This document shows positions 17,592 through 26,207 of a stretch of 64,000 bases of DNA, in pieces. Origin of the DNA: Enterobacter cloacae (GTDB taxonomy: Bacteria; Pseudomonadota; Gammaproteobacteria; Enterobacterales; Enterobacteriaceae); assembly GCA_014169315.1 (NCBI GenBank), contig AP022134.1:62001-126000 (forward strand), read 5' to 3'. The position numbers were made by a program, and so were the translations under genes. The notes under the pieces are model-generated. The model did no database searches and had not been told where the DNA came from. It saw only the letters and a program-made list of their open reading frames with translations. Positions within the stretch are counted from its first letter, which is position 1. Every line of letters starts with the position of its first letter.

Positions 17592-18411
17592 GGCACTGTT
17601 GCAAATAGTCGGTGGTGATAAACTTATCATCCCCTTTTGCTGATGGAGCTGCACATGAACCCATTCAAAGGCCGGCATTTTCAGCGTGACATCATTCTGT
17701 GGGCCGTACGCTGGTACTGCAAATACGGCATCAGTTACCGTGAGCTGCAGGAGATGCTGGCTGAACGCGGAGTGAATGTCGATCACTCCACGATTTACCG
17801 CTGGGTTCAGCGTTATGCGCCTGAAATGGAAAAACGGCTGCGCTGGTACTGGCGTAACCCTTCCGATCTTTGCCCGTGGCACATGGATGAAACCTACGTG
17901 AAGGTCAATGGCCGCTGGGCGTATCTGTACCGGGCCGTCGACAGCCGGGGCCGCACTGTCGATTTTTATCTCTCCTCCCGTCGTAACAGCAAAGCTGCAT
18001 ACCGGTTTCTGGGTAAAATCCTCAACAACGTGAAGAAGTGGCAGATCCCGCGATTCATCAACACGGATAAAGCGCCCGCCTATGGTCGCGCGCTTGCTCT
18101 GCTCAAACGCGAAGGCCGGTGCCCGTCTGACGTTGAACACCGACAGATTAAGTACCGGAACAACGTGATTGAATGCGATCATGGCAAACTGAAACGGATA
18201 ATCGGCGCCACGCTGGGATTTAAATCCATGAAGACGGCTTACGCCACCATCAAAGGTATTGAGGTGATGCGTGCACTACGCAAAGGCCAGGCCTCAGCAT
18301 TTTATTATGGTGATCCCCTGGGCGAAATGCGCCTGGTAAGCAGAGTTTTTGAAATGTAAGGCCTTTGAATAAGACAAAAGGCTGCCTCATCGCTAACTTT
18401 GCAACAGTGCC
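17592..18411 (+). mobile_element. IS26 copy 2
   Basis: 820 bp, in inverted orientation to copy 1. Flanking octamers are atgtaagg (left) and cgtcagga (right). The right octamer matches the reverse complement of the right flank of copy 1. Confidence 0.97.
17655..18359 (+). CDS. tnpA: IS26 transposase
   Basis: The 234-aa IS6-family transposase is identical in sequence to the product at 5296-6000, on the opposite strand. The two inverted copies can recombine homologously and flip the 11.5-kb block again. Confidence 0.97.
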   Translation: MNPFKGRHFQRDIILWAVRWYCKYGISYRELQEMLAERGVNVDHSTIYRWVQRYAPEMEKRLRWYWRNPSDLCPWHMDETYVKVNGRWAYLYRAVDSRGRTVDFYLSSRRNSKAAYRFLGKILNNVKKWQIPRFINTDKAPAYGRALALLKREGRCPSDVEHRQIKYRNNVIECDHGKLKRIIGATLGFKSMKTAYATIKGIEVMRALRKGQASAFYYGDPLGEMRLVSRVFEM

Positions 18412-18477
18412 CGTCAGGATGCCGACGATGAAGACCGTAACGACAACTGTGAAAGAGGGATCTCCGATGACTGTTGA
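18412..18477 (+). pseudogene. hepT: Displaced 3' end of hepT
   Basis: Reading on from the shared octamer cgtcagga in the hepT frame gives R-Q-D-A-D-D-E-D-R-N and a stop at 18475-18477. This is a natural acidic tail for the truncated toxin at 6064-6407. The stop overlaps the cupin start at 18467, so hepT and the cupin gene were originally adjacent and coupled. Confidence 0.75.
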
Positions 18478-18823
18478 ATCGAGAATATTTTCTGTAGCCG
18501 AGTATGTTCAGCCGTCCGAAGGCGAGCCTATTCGTTCCGTTGTGCTTGAAACCCGAGACTCAATTATCGTGGTTTGGCATGTCCATCCCGGGCAGGAAAT
18601 TGCGGCTCACATTCATCCTCACGGCCAAGACACGTGGACTGTTTTGTCGGGAATGGCTGATTACTTTCAGGGCAATGGGATTGTTCGTGCCCTCAGGGAA
18701 GGTGAGATAGCCGTGGCAAGACCGGGCCAAGTGCACGGGGCGCGAAATACAGGTACCGAGCCATTTGTGTTAGTCTCGGTTGTGGCATCAGCCAATGCCG
18801 GTTTCGTATTGGCTGAGCGATAG
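18467..18823 (+). CDS. Cupin-domain protein
   Basis: The 118-aa single-domain cupin has motif 1 HVHPGQEIAAHIHPHGQDTW and motif 2 near AVARPGQVHGARN, with histidines placed to bind a metal. ATG 18467 follows agaggga. Its start overlaps the lost hepT 3' end, so it was probably the third gene of the mntA-hepT operon. The substrate cannot be told from sequence. Confidence 0.75.
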   Translation: MTVESRIFSVAEYVQPSEGEPIRSVVLETRDSIIVVWHVHPGQEIAAHIHPHGQDTWTVLSGMADYFQGNGIVRALREGEIAVARPGQVHGARNTGTEPFVLVSVVASANAGFVLAER

Positions 18824-19077
18824 AGCCCAATCTCTGGAGTTGGTCCAATGAGCGGTCGGGGAGATAGGTAACAGACATGCAGCGGACACGGCTGCTAAAC
18901 CAGGTCGCAAACCTCCTTGCGTCGCAGCGTGCCGCAAGCGACGCGATCAATCGAATGGGGTCGGCATGAGACTGAACACCATCCAGTTCCCGACCGCGTA
19001 GCCGCCTGTCCTGCCGATCAGGTCTTGACCATCGACGCCTGGGATCAGTCCTGAATGTTCTTGGAGACCACTACGTT

Positions 19078-19404
19078 ATGAGCCGCAGCCGCCGCAAAAC
19101 ACCCATCGTCGGGCACACGACCTGCGGCAGCGAGCGCGAGGACAAGAAGCTCTGGCATCAGCGCTGGCGCACCCGTGAGCGCACGGCGCTGACCAGCGCG
19201 TCGCCCGAAGCCCTGAGCGCCCATCTGCCCCTGCTGGAAAACCAGGCCAGCAGCGTCTGGTCGATGGGCAAGGATGGCCGCTCCTACTGGCCCGTCAAGC
19301 GCCAGGCCGCCACGGCGGATCGCATCGCCAATCACAAGGGACGCAACCCGCAAGAACGCGCCTCCCTGAAAAAGCGCCTGCTGCGCAAGTGGATGAGCAA
19401 ATGA
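19078..19404 (+). CDS. Hypothetical basic protein, first of a four-gene operon
   Basis: A 108-aa, strongly basic protein (KRQAATADRIANHKGRNPQE; C-terminal LKKRLLRKWM). Its stop overlaps the start of the next gene by four bases. It contains CGSEREDKK but no recognised domain. GC-rich, consistent with transposon cargo. Confidence 0.6.
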   Translation: MSRSRRKTPIVGHTTCGSEREDKKLWHQRWRTRERTALTSASPEALSAHLPLLENQASSVWSMGKDGRSYWPVKRQAATADRIANHKGRNPQERASLKKRLLRKWMSK

Positions 19405-19901
19405 AGCTCTCCTTCCATCAGCACATTGCGCTGTTCTGGATGATCGGTGCTCCGGGCGTCTTCGCGCCCGTGATCGAGAACGCCAAGCGGCCCGATGCCG
19501 GCGCCGTCATGGCGTGGGGTGTCGCGATCGTGGCGGTGATGATCCTCTTCACCCCTTTGCTGCTGCGCTGTCCACCATTCCGGCGCTGGTATGGCCGGAC
19601 GGATGCGCTGTCGGAGCGGCAGCGCCAGGCGCTTGCCGAGCGCGGCCTGCGCCGCTACTACCAGACCGCTTTCGATGACGGCTACGTGCCCCGCGTGATG
19701 CCCTACGTGTGGCGCATCATCTGGACGGTCGGCGGGTTGATGGCTGTGACCGCCGTACTGCCTACCAACACCGGACGGCCAGCCTTCGATGCCTTGGTGG
19801 TCTTCTCGACCTGGTATCCGATAGGCGTGATGCTGCTGGTTTTCGCGTCGAGGCCCCTTGGCCGGTTGATTCGCCAAAGAGCACAGGAGCGGCGGAAATG
19901 A
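19401..19901 (+). CDS. Membrane protein, second of the operon
   Basis: The 166-aa protein has four likely transmembrane helices: residues about 8-24, 33-52, 107-125 and 137-155. A basic cytoplasmic loop containing SERQRQALAERGLRRYY lies between the second and third. Start and stop codons overlap its neighbours, so translation is coupled. Family not recognised. Confidence 0.6.
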   Translation: MKLSFHQHIALFWMIGAPGVFAPVIENAKRPDAGAVMAWGVAIVAVMILFTPLLLRCPPFRRWYGRTDALSERQRQALAERGLRRYYQTAFDDGYVPRVMPYVWRIIWTVGGLMAVTAVLPTNTGRPAFDALVVFSTWYPIGVMLLVFASRPLGRLIRQRAQERRK

Positions 19902-20269
19902 GCACGTCAACCATCGAGGCGCTGGCCAGCGCCTGGGCAAGGATTGCCGAGGAAGCGGAATTCCCCGCTGACTACGAGGGGACTGCCACACCACAAGCGC
20001 ATCGGGCTAGCGAAGCTATTCAGGAGCAGATTCGGGAGCGCATCGTCGCCACCAACGACATGCGGCTGTTCAGCCTGCTGCACCTGCTGAGTCAGGCGTC
20101 GCTGCGCATGGAGCAAGCGCTGTGGCCGGAGGATTACGAGCGGATGACGCGCGAGGTTGAGGAAGCCCTGCGGCAAGCCACCGACGCCAACGCCAGATCG
20201 TACACCCACGAAGAAGTGATACAGGCGATGCAGGAACGCATCGACCGGGCGCGAGACAAGCCATGTTGA
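19898..20269 (+). CDS. Hypothetical helical protein, third of the operon
   Basis: A 123-aa, mostly helical acidic protein. ATG 19898 overlaps the preceding stop, and its own stop overlaps the start of the resolvase gene. It could be a small regulator or partner of the resolvase, but no motif shows this. Confidence 0.6.
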   Translation: MSTSTIEALASAWARIAEEAEFPADYEGTATPQAHRASEAIQEQIRERIVATNDMRLFSLLHLLSQASLRMEQALWPEDYERMTREVEEALRQATDANARSYTHEEVIQAMQERIDRARDKPC

Positions 20270-20820
20270 TTGGCTATGCGCGCGTCTCGACGCAGGATCA
20301 GAACCTGGAGCTGCAACGCGAAGCCTTGAGCAAGGCCGGATGTAAAAAGGTCTTCGAGGACAAGGTGAGTGGCACGCGGGCAGACCGGCCTGGCTTGGCC
20401 AAGACGCTCGAAATGCTGCGCGAAGGCGATACTTTGGTCGTCTGGAAGCTCGACCGGCTGGGCCGGTCGGTCAAGCAACTGGTCGATCTGGTCGGCGATC
20501 TGCACAAGCACGGTGTCCAGTTCAGGAGCCTCACCGACTCCATCGACACCGGCACACCATCCGGGCGGTTCTTCTTCCACGTCATGGCGAGCCTTGCCGA
20601 AATGGAGCGCGAGCTGACCGTCGAGCGCACCCGCGCCGGGCTGGAAGTCGCCAAGCAGCTCGGCCGCAAAGGCGGCCGCAAGCCGAAGATGACCGACAGC
20701 AAGATCGAGTCGGCCAAGAAGCTGCTGGCCAGCGGGGTGCCGCCCAAGGACGTGGCCAAGAACCTCGGCGTGTCCATTCCGACGCTGTACCGCTGGGTGC
20801 CAGCCTCCACGCACGCTTAG
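20263..20820 (+). CDS. tnpR: Serine resolvase/invertase (TnpR-like)
   Basis: The 185-aa recombinase has the catalytic serine in YARVSTQDQN (residue about 9), the resolvase signature DRLGRSVKQLVDLV, and a C-terminal helix-turn-helix (SGVPPKDVAKNLGVSIPTLYRW). Its TAG stop lies inside a Tn21-type terminal repeat that starts at 20816. In this transposon family tnpA normally occupies that position, so the gene abuts the end through a rearrangement or is an unusual module. Confidence 0.85.
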   Translation: MLIGYARVSTQDQNLELQREALSKAGCKKVFEDKVSGTRADRPGLAKTLEMLREGDTLVVWKLDRLGRSVKQLVDLVGDLHKHGVQFRSLTDSIDTGTPSGRFFFHVMASLAEMERELTVERTRAGLEVAKQLGRKGGRKPKMTDSKIESAKKLLASGVPPKDVAKNLGVSIPTLYRWVPASTHA

Positions 20821-20898
20821 CGTGCTTTATTTAATGAGATGGTCACTCCCTCCTTCCCGGTACTATGCTGAGGACAGGCTTTCATTCGGAGAACTATC

Positions 20899-21903
20899 AT
20901 GGAAAACATTGCGCTCATTGGTATCGATCTGGGTAAAAACTCTTTCCATATTCATTGCCAGGATCGTCGCGGGAAGGCTGTTTACCGTAAAAAATTTACC
21001 CGGCCAAAGTTGATCGAATTTTTGGCGACATGCCCCGCTACAACCATCGCAATGGAAGCCTGTGGCGGTTCTCACTTTATGGCACGCAAGTTGGAAGAGT
21101 TGGGGCATTCCCCAAAGCTGATATCACCACAATTTGTCCGCCCGTTCGTTAAAAGCAATAAAAACGACTTTGTCGACGCCGAAGCTATTTGTGAAGCTGC
21201 ATCGCGTCCGTCTATGCGTTTTGTGCAGCCCAGAACGGAATCTCAGCAGGCAATGCGGGCTCTGCATCGTGTCCGTGAATCCCTGGTTCAGGATAAGGTA
21301 AAAACAACCAATCAAATGCATGCTTTTCTGCTGGAATTTGGCATTAGCGTTCCCCGAGGAGCTGCCGTTATTAGCCGACTGAGTACCATTCTTGAGGATA
21401 ATAGTTTGCCTCTTTACCTCAGCCAGTTATTGCTGAAATTACAACAGCATTATCACTATCTTGTTGAGCAGATTAAAGATTTGGAATCCCAGTTGAAACG
21501 AAAGTTGGACGAAGATGAGGTTGGACAGCGCTTGCTGAGCATTCCCTGCGTCGGAACACTGACAGCGAGTACTATTTCAACTGAGATTGGCGACGGGAAG
21601 CAGTACGCCAGCAGCCGTGACTTTGCGGCGGCAACAGGGCTTGTACCTCGGCAGTACAGCACGGGAGGTAGGACGACATTGCTGGGAATTAGTAAGCGAG
21701 GTAATAAAAAGATCCGAACTTTGTTGGTTCAATGTGCCAGGGTATTCATACAAAAACTGGAACACCAGTCTGGCAAATTGGCCGATTGGGTCAGGGATTT
21801 ACTGTGCCGGAAAAGCAACTTTGTCGTCACTTGTGCTCTGGCAAACAAGCTGGCCAGAATAGCCTGGGCCCTAACGGCACGACAGCAAACTTATGTAGCA
21901 TAA
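20899..21903 (+). CDS. IS4321/IS5075 recombinase (IS110 family)
   Basis: The 334-aa DEDD recombinase begins GIDLGKNSFHIHCQD with the first acidic residue, then AMEACGGSHFMAR and KNDFVDAEAICEA. The C-terminal domain has LLSIPCVGTLTASTISTEIGD and TGLVPRQYSTGG with the catalytic serine region. It acts with a bridge RNA that specifies the target. The protein is identical to that of copy 2. Confidence 0.95.
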   Translation: MENIALIGIDLGKNSFHIHCQDRRGKAVYRKKFTRPKLIEFLATCPATTIAMEACGGSHFMARKLEELGHSPKLISPQFVRPFVKSNKNDFVDAEAICEAASRPSMRFVQPRTESQQAMRALHRVRESLVQDKVKTTNQMHAFLLEFGISVPRGAAVISRLSTILEDNSLPLYLSQLLLKLQQHYHYLVEQIKDLESQLKRKLDEDEVGQRLLSIPCVGTLTASTISTEIGDGKQYASSRDFAAATGLVPRQYSTGGRTTLLGISKRGNKKIRTLLVQCARVFIQKLEHQSGKLADWVRDLLCRKSNFVVTCALANKLARIAWALTARQQTYVA

Positions 21904-22158
21904 CGGCAGAAATACACCGGTTTAAAGAATTACTGATCTGGTTTTGCGAATACTGATATTGATGATACTAACGGCCCACCGGCCTGTTGAGGAACCTGTA
22001 AAACGGAAAGGCTCATTGAAGCCGTATATTTTCTGGAGGTTCATCAGGCGCGGAACTCATCAAGGCGCGGGAATAAAATCCCATTCAGACGCCGGATAGA
22101 TTCAAGCAAGCCAACTTGTCGTCAAAATCGGTGTTGCAAAAACGGGAGTGACCATAGA
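21904..22158 (+). ncRNA. Candidate bridge RNA of IS4321 copy 1
   Basis: In the IS1111 group the non-coding right end encodes the bridge RNA. This 255-bp stretch has no ORF. It contains aaaacggaaa (22000-22009), identical to the ten target bases spanning the insertion point in the Tn21-type repeat. aataaa follows at 22072-22077, matching the target just beyond the junction. This placement suits left and right target guides. Boundaries and folding are not established. Confidence 0.45.
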
Positions 22159-22180
22159 TTCCGTTTTCTGAGACGACCCC

Positions 22181-23845
22181 GATCAGTATTACGTTATCCC
22201 ACTCCAGCCCCTTGGAACCATGCAGTGTGGAAAGGATGAAGGGATCGCAGTCAGTAGCAGCCTCGCCTGGATTCAAGATAAGGTTTAAAAACGTGCGGGA
22301 ATCGATCTTACTGGAGTCAAGTAGCTCCCCGATCCTCACGACCCCTCGTTGCTGGTCGTTCGATCCAGTGCGAGTTACACCCTCAGAGCCAACACTATCA
22401 ATGAAACCCTCCATACTCAGGCGTCGTAACACATCGATAGCAGGCGTTTCCTCTCCGTCTTTCTGGCAGATAGTGGCGAGCCTGCCCAGCCGATCTTTTT
22501 GGTATTGTGCGCCCTCGAATAACTGACCTAGAGCAGACCATAGGTCGGCGTGCGGAGCCATCAATCCACTGAGCGCCGCTTTGAATTGCCCTTTCTGCCA
22601 TCTAAAACCAGCCTCCTTCAGAAAGCCGTAAACAATCGCTTGTTTGTTGGGATGGTTTTCCAGTAGCCGCAGATCGCCGTACACAGACAGCAAGACGCCA
22701 ACTACCAGTATCCCGATTTCGGTGCGGGTGTGTAATGCGCTTGAACCATTGAGGTAGCGATAAGGTAGCCCACACAGGCGTAAAGCAATTTCCGCCTCAG
22801 CAAGGTTCGCCTTAGTGCGGGACAATATGGCTTGTGTTCCACTGCTCACCGAGAGGTTTGATAGCACCTTGGATAGGCAGTTATCAAAGTGCAATCTGAC
22901 CTCTGTTTTGGGGGTGCTAGGATGACTGACACAAAGCTTGGTCAGCTTTGTAGAGTTGCGCCGAATTACCGAGTTAGCCATCAAGGAAAGCTCATGGCCA
23001 AATCTGAACGTGCATGACAGTTGAAACACCTTCGTATTCGGGTAGTGCCTTTCAAACAGTCCGCCGATAAAGTCTGGTCGAGCACCACGCCACTCATAAA
23101 TACACTGGTTAACATCACCAACAGCCATAACCGACGTATCCGACTTAGATAGCAAGCGGGTCATGTCATGCTGTATCAGGTTAACGTCCTGATATTCATC
23201 AACAATGATGTGCTTGAAGTGGGCACCAAGGCTGCTGTCATTACGCAACAGTGCGACAGCCTCAATCAAACAGTCATCAAAGGTTCGCAGACTGTTTTCC
23301 TCCAGCAGCTCACAATAGCGGCCATAGGCGTGAATAAACTCCCGTTTGATGTTGCTGAACGTTGGATCATTGGCAGCATCAACAGGAGTTACGGCCGCCG
23401 CCCGGCAGCGAGCAATAAACAGCTCGAAGTTTTCAATTTCATTGGGGTCAATATAATTCGCCTCATGGTCAAAGCCATAGCGGTAGGCTTGCTTTACCAG
23501 TTGCTCATAGCGGTAGTCGCTTGGAGTAATGAGGTCTTTCTTCTTGATTATCTGTTGGCGTTCTCCGTAACCAACAATCTTTAAGGCCAAGCTGTGGAAC
23601 GTGCGGATTTCTGGAATCACGCTCGACATCAGTGCCGTCTTCAAGTTCTCCGTGAAGCTCACCTGCGCCGACTTGTTGTACATCAGGATCAGAATGGAGC
23701 GAGGATCAGTTCCCGTCTTGACCAGCCGCTCAACGCGCTTTACAAGTGTGGTTGTTTTCCCGCTACCAGGTACGGCTTTTACCAACGCATGTCCGGTGTC
23801 ATGGCTGACAATACTTTTCTGCTCCCAAGTCAGTCTTTTGGTCAT
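22181..23845 (-). pseudogene. UvrD/Rep-like helicase, C-terminus lost to a transposon end
   Basis: The SF1A helicase keeps Walker A AVPGSGKTTT (residue about 24), motif II IIVDEYQDVN, motif III VGDVNQCIYEWRGA, motif IV CTFRFGHEL and motif V STLHGSKGLEWDNV. About 555 native codons remain. The frame then crosses into the transposon repeat and IS4321 and ends with a foreign tail at 22085, so motif VI with its arginine finger is missing and ATPase activity should be lost. The start overlaps the stop of the upstream CoiA-like gene, so the two were a coupled pair. Confidence 0.85.
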
Positions 23846-24828
23846 GCCTTAACCTTGTAATTGGCGCACTGACGGGCCTCGGTGTAGGGAACGATCTTTG
23901 CCTTACTGTGACATTGCAGATAGCCATCCTCCCATCGGCCTGCTTGCTCGCACATAATGCAGTTGGGAAATAGTGAATGAGGATCGGCGTGACGGATAAA
24001 AGCTCGTAAGTTATCAGCCAGCTCAGCGGCCCCTAACGATCTAGGCCATGTGTTCACGTCAGAATTGATTGTTAAATCCACTTCAGCGAGCGGCATCGTT
24101 TGTTCGTTGAGTCGGCCGGAACCACTTAAACTCCAGACAGACATATCCACGTTACCTACTGAGCAGACGCCGCTACAGGTGTCCACAGATTGAAACGGGG
24201 GAAGCCAGTTGAATACTCTCAGGATCTTCTCCTTGATCGAGTAGGCCCCGGTAAGCAACATCTGAATATCAGAGGCAGATTGGACCTTAAACTCAAGAAT
24301 CGGGATACCGGCTTCGATCTTGTCTTGAGAGCAGGGGTGTGTGACACAAATCTCTACGTAGCAACGCCTTTCGCCAGTCGTATCATACAACATCACGTCT
24401 GGTCGCAGCCCTGTGACCTTATCGTGTTTTTCCAGCTCTGCCTGATCGAAAAATTGAGTCAAGTTGTAGCGTGCAGGCACGGATTTTACGCACTGACGTG
24501 CTTCGTCTCTAACCAAGGCTAAACGAGAACCATTACAGGCAACCCGGCGCTCCAGCTCAAGGCTAATAGGCATTTCACGGCTGAGAGCTTGTTGGTAGCG
24601 ATAGAAGAATGCTTCTTTGCCGCACTTGTGAAGATAGGTTTCAAGGGCACAGCATTCTTCCGAATGGCGAAAGTGCTTAGCGTTGAACTCGCCCATTACC
24701 GGGGTCAGGGGGCTCTTACAACCTGGGCAGGTGTAAGTATGTGAGCGCAGGGCAGCGCCAATGTGCGTGAGGGTGCCCTCGCCGTCTAGCGCGTAAGCGT
24801 ATTGTATTGAGCTGGATTGAGTTGTCAT
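23842..24828 (-). CDS. CoiA-like nuclease-family protein, partner of the helicase
   Basis: The 328-aa protein has an N-terminal zinc-binding segment TCPGCKSPLTPVMGEFNAKHFRH of CoiA type. A nuclease-like core follows (LRPDVMLYDTTGERRCYVEI, a D...E-x pattern typical of restriction-like folds). A cysteine-rich C-terminus (PNCIMCEQ...CHSKAK) closes it. ATG 24828 (MTTQSSS) was preferred to an upstream start at 24882. Overlap with the helicase start (ATGA) indicates an operon. Nuclease plus UvrD-type helicase pairs are common in DNA uptake and defence, but the role here is inference. Confidence 0.65.
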   Translation of the reverse strand: MTTQSSSIQYAYALDGEGTLTHIGAALRSHTYTCPGCKSPLTPVMGEFNAKHFRHSEECCALETYLHKCGKEAFFYRYQQALSREMPISLELERRVACNGSRLALVRDEARQCVKSVPARYNLTQFFDQAELEKHDKVTGLRPDVMLYDTTGERRCYVEICVTHPCSQDKIEAGIPILEFKVQSASDIQMLLTGAYSIKEKILRVFNWLPPFQSVDTCSGVCSVGNVDMSVWSLSGSGRLNEQTMPLAEVDLTINSDVNTWPRSLGAAELADNLRAFIRHADPHSLFPNCIMCEQAGRWEDGYLQCHSKAKIVPYTEARQCANYKVKA

Positions 24829-25748
24829 GACTGCGTATCCTCCCAAAAAAATCCAGCTAAGAACAGACCTTACGGCAGGCAAATGGTAAGTAGTGCTTCT
24901 TGAAGCAGTCGAGTGTACAGCGGCTCAGTGAAAAAGCTAATCGCCCGCTCAACAACCTAGTGATACTGGTGCAGATTCGACAATGAGTTAATGCCCGGAG
25001 AGCATCTGCAAGACTTCTAGCTGGAAGGCATTCCAACCAGCCCTCGCTTCTGAAAAGCCGTCAGGAAACGGTAAAATCCAACCAAGTGAGCAACTTCACT
25101 TGATCAAAGATCTAAGGCTAGAATGATGGAATTCCAACCTTAGTTTGCAAATAGCCTAAACATATAACTTCCTCTGAGGATTTAAAAGAATTCTCAGATG
25201 TCTTGAAAGCTACTTTTTAAACTTTCTCATTCTGAGAAGCATATTTAATTTTGCTGCGTCTGCTCGTGCTGCTGCTACAGAAAGGGCTTTATGCAGTGAA
25301 ACTACCACGACAAACAAACAGAACATCGACCAGAATCCATCCATTTCGTTTACCTAATCGTTGAGGTTTTTATTCGGGATATCTGGCTAAATAGGACTAC
25401 ACAGATACCCAGTTAAACCCCCCGCTTACATAACACTCCGGTTCCTCACCAGACGTTTTATTCTATCGCGGTCTGTGGTTATCAGAAGCTGCATAAACCG
25501 GTTATTTAGTCCGTTACGCGAAAATTATTGAGGATCCGGGCTGTTAAACTGTTCTTCCTCTTTCGCTTCCGGAGAAAAGGGGAGGTGTCACCCTGCGGCC
25601 GGGTAGTGAAAGGGATTTGACGTAATTCAGGCGAAGGGCGAACAAGACCGCAAAGGACGCCCGGGCGACCGGATACCTGCCGGGTTGTGCGAAGTAAAAA
25701 CCGGAAGCAGTGATAACACAAACAGGCCCCTACAGCGTAAGGATTGTG
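24829..25748. other. Long intergenic region
   Basis: No gene above 60 codons is credible. It contains one 44-codon minus-strand gene candidate at 25210-25344 (listed separately). The rest is AT-rich and unremarkable, with stop codons in all frames. Confidence 0.4.
25210..25344 (-). CDS. 44-aa single-helix membrane microprotein
   Basis: ATG 25344 follows ttaggt by about eight bases. The 44-aa product has one N-terminal transmembrane helix (SMFCLFVVVVSLHK region, residues 6-19). It then has an alanine-rich amphipathic stretch (ALSVAAARADAAKL) and a basic end RMRKFKK. The layout suggests an inner-membrane microprotein or a type I toxin-like peptide. No family is recognised and expression is unproven. 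Confidence 0.45.
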   Translation of the reverse strand: MDGFWSMFCLFVVVVSLHKALSVAAARADAAKLNMLLRMRKFKK

Positions 25749-26141
25749 ATGGACGATAAAGAGCAATTTACGAATCTTGTGGCAAAGCATGCCTCCGGAC
25801 TCACCGAAGAGCAGCTGGCCGGTTACGATGCCTGTTCCCTGGATGGTGAATGCGTCACGCCTTCATACGAGGTTTTCCGGGGGTATCGTACCCGCCATAC
25901 CCTGGATGAATTTCTGGAGATGGCCATATCGCTGAATGCCATCCACCCGGATGAATATTTAACGGATATGCTGCTTAAGCCTCATGAGGTGATCGGCGCT
26001 CTGGCCGATGAAGGCGACCAGCTGAACAACGCCACCCCGGTTTATTTCTTCCCGGATACCGGCGTCTATGCAGCGGCCGTCAGTGAAACCCGGGTGCTCG
26101 ATGCCTGGCTTTGCTGGCCATGCTACCCGGCGAACTGGTAA
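25749..26141 (+). CDS. Hypothetical protein
   Basis: A 130-aa acidic protein starting at ATG 25749 (MDDKEQF), six bases after aagga. The longer frame from 25710 lacks a site. No domain recognised. The end (CWPCYPANW) contains two cysteines and tryptophans and may be foreshortened. It stands alone between long non-coding stretches. Confidence 0.55.
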   Translation: MDDKEQFTNLVAKHASGLTEEQLAGYDACSLDGECVTPSYEVFRGYRTRHTLDEFLEMAISLNAIHPDEYLTDMLLKPHEVIGALADEGDQLNNATPVYFFPDTGVYAAAVSETRVLDAWLCWPCYPANW

Positions 26142-26207
26142 CGCGGCCGTTGGAATTGCACCGGCAGGATACGAATTTAACCGACCCCGTGGCGGGAAGG
26201 TTATCAC

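Larger units (their letters stand above)
20832..22158 (+). mobile_element. IS4321/IS5075-type element (IS1111 group), copy 1
   Basis: Exactly 1327 bp, the length of IS5075/IS4321, inserted inside a Tn21-family terminal repeat, which is the known target of these elements. There is no target duplication, as expected for the IS1111 group. Confidence 0.95.
20816..22180. repeat. Tn21-type 38-bp terminal repeat split by IS4321
   Basis: The inner 16 nt (20816-20831) and outer 22 nt (22159-22180) rebuild a perfect 38-bp Tn21/Tn1696-type repeat once the 1327-bp IS is removed. The outer end faces the helicase gene; the next five bases are gatca. A split repeat blocks transposition of the element that owns it. 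Confidence 0.93.

Noticed and set aside
22085..22180. C-terminal 32 codons of the helicase frame
   Set aside because: Encoded by the transposon repeat and IS4321. The same tail ends the unrelated frame at 32364-32888, showing that it is not native.
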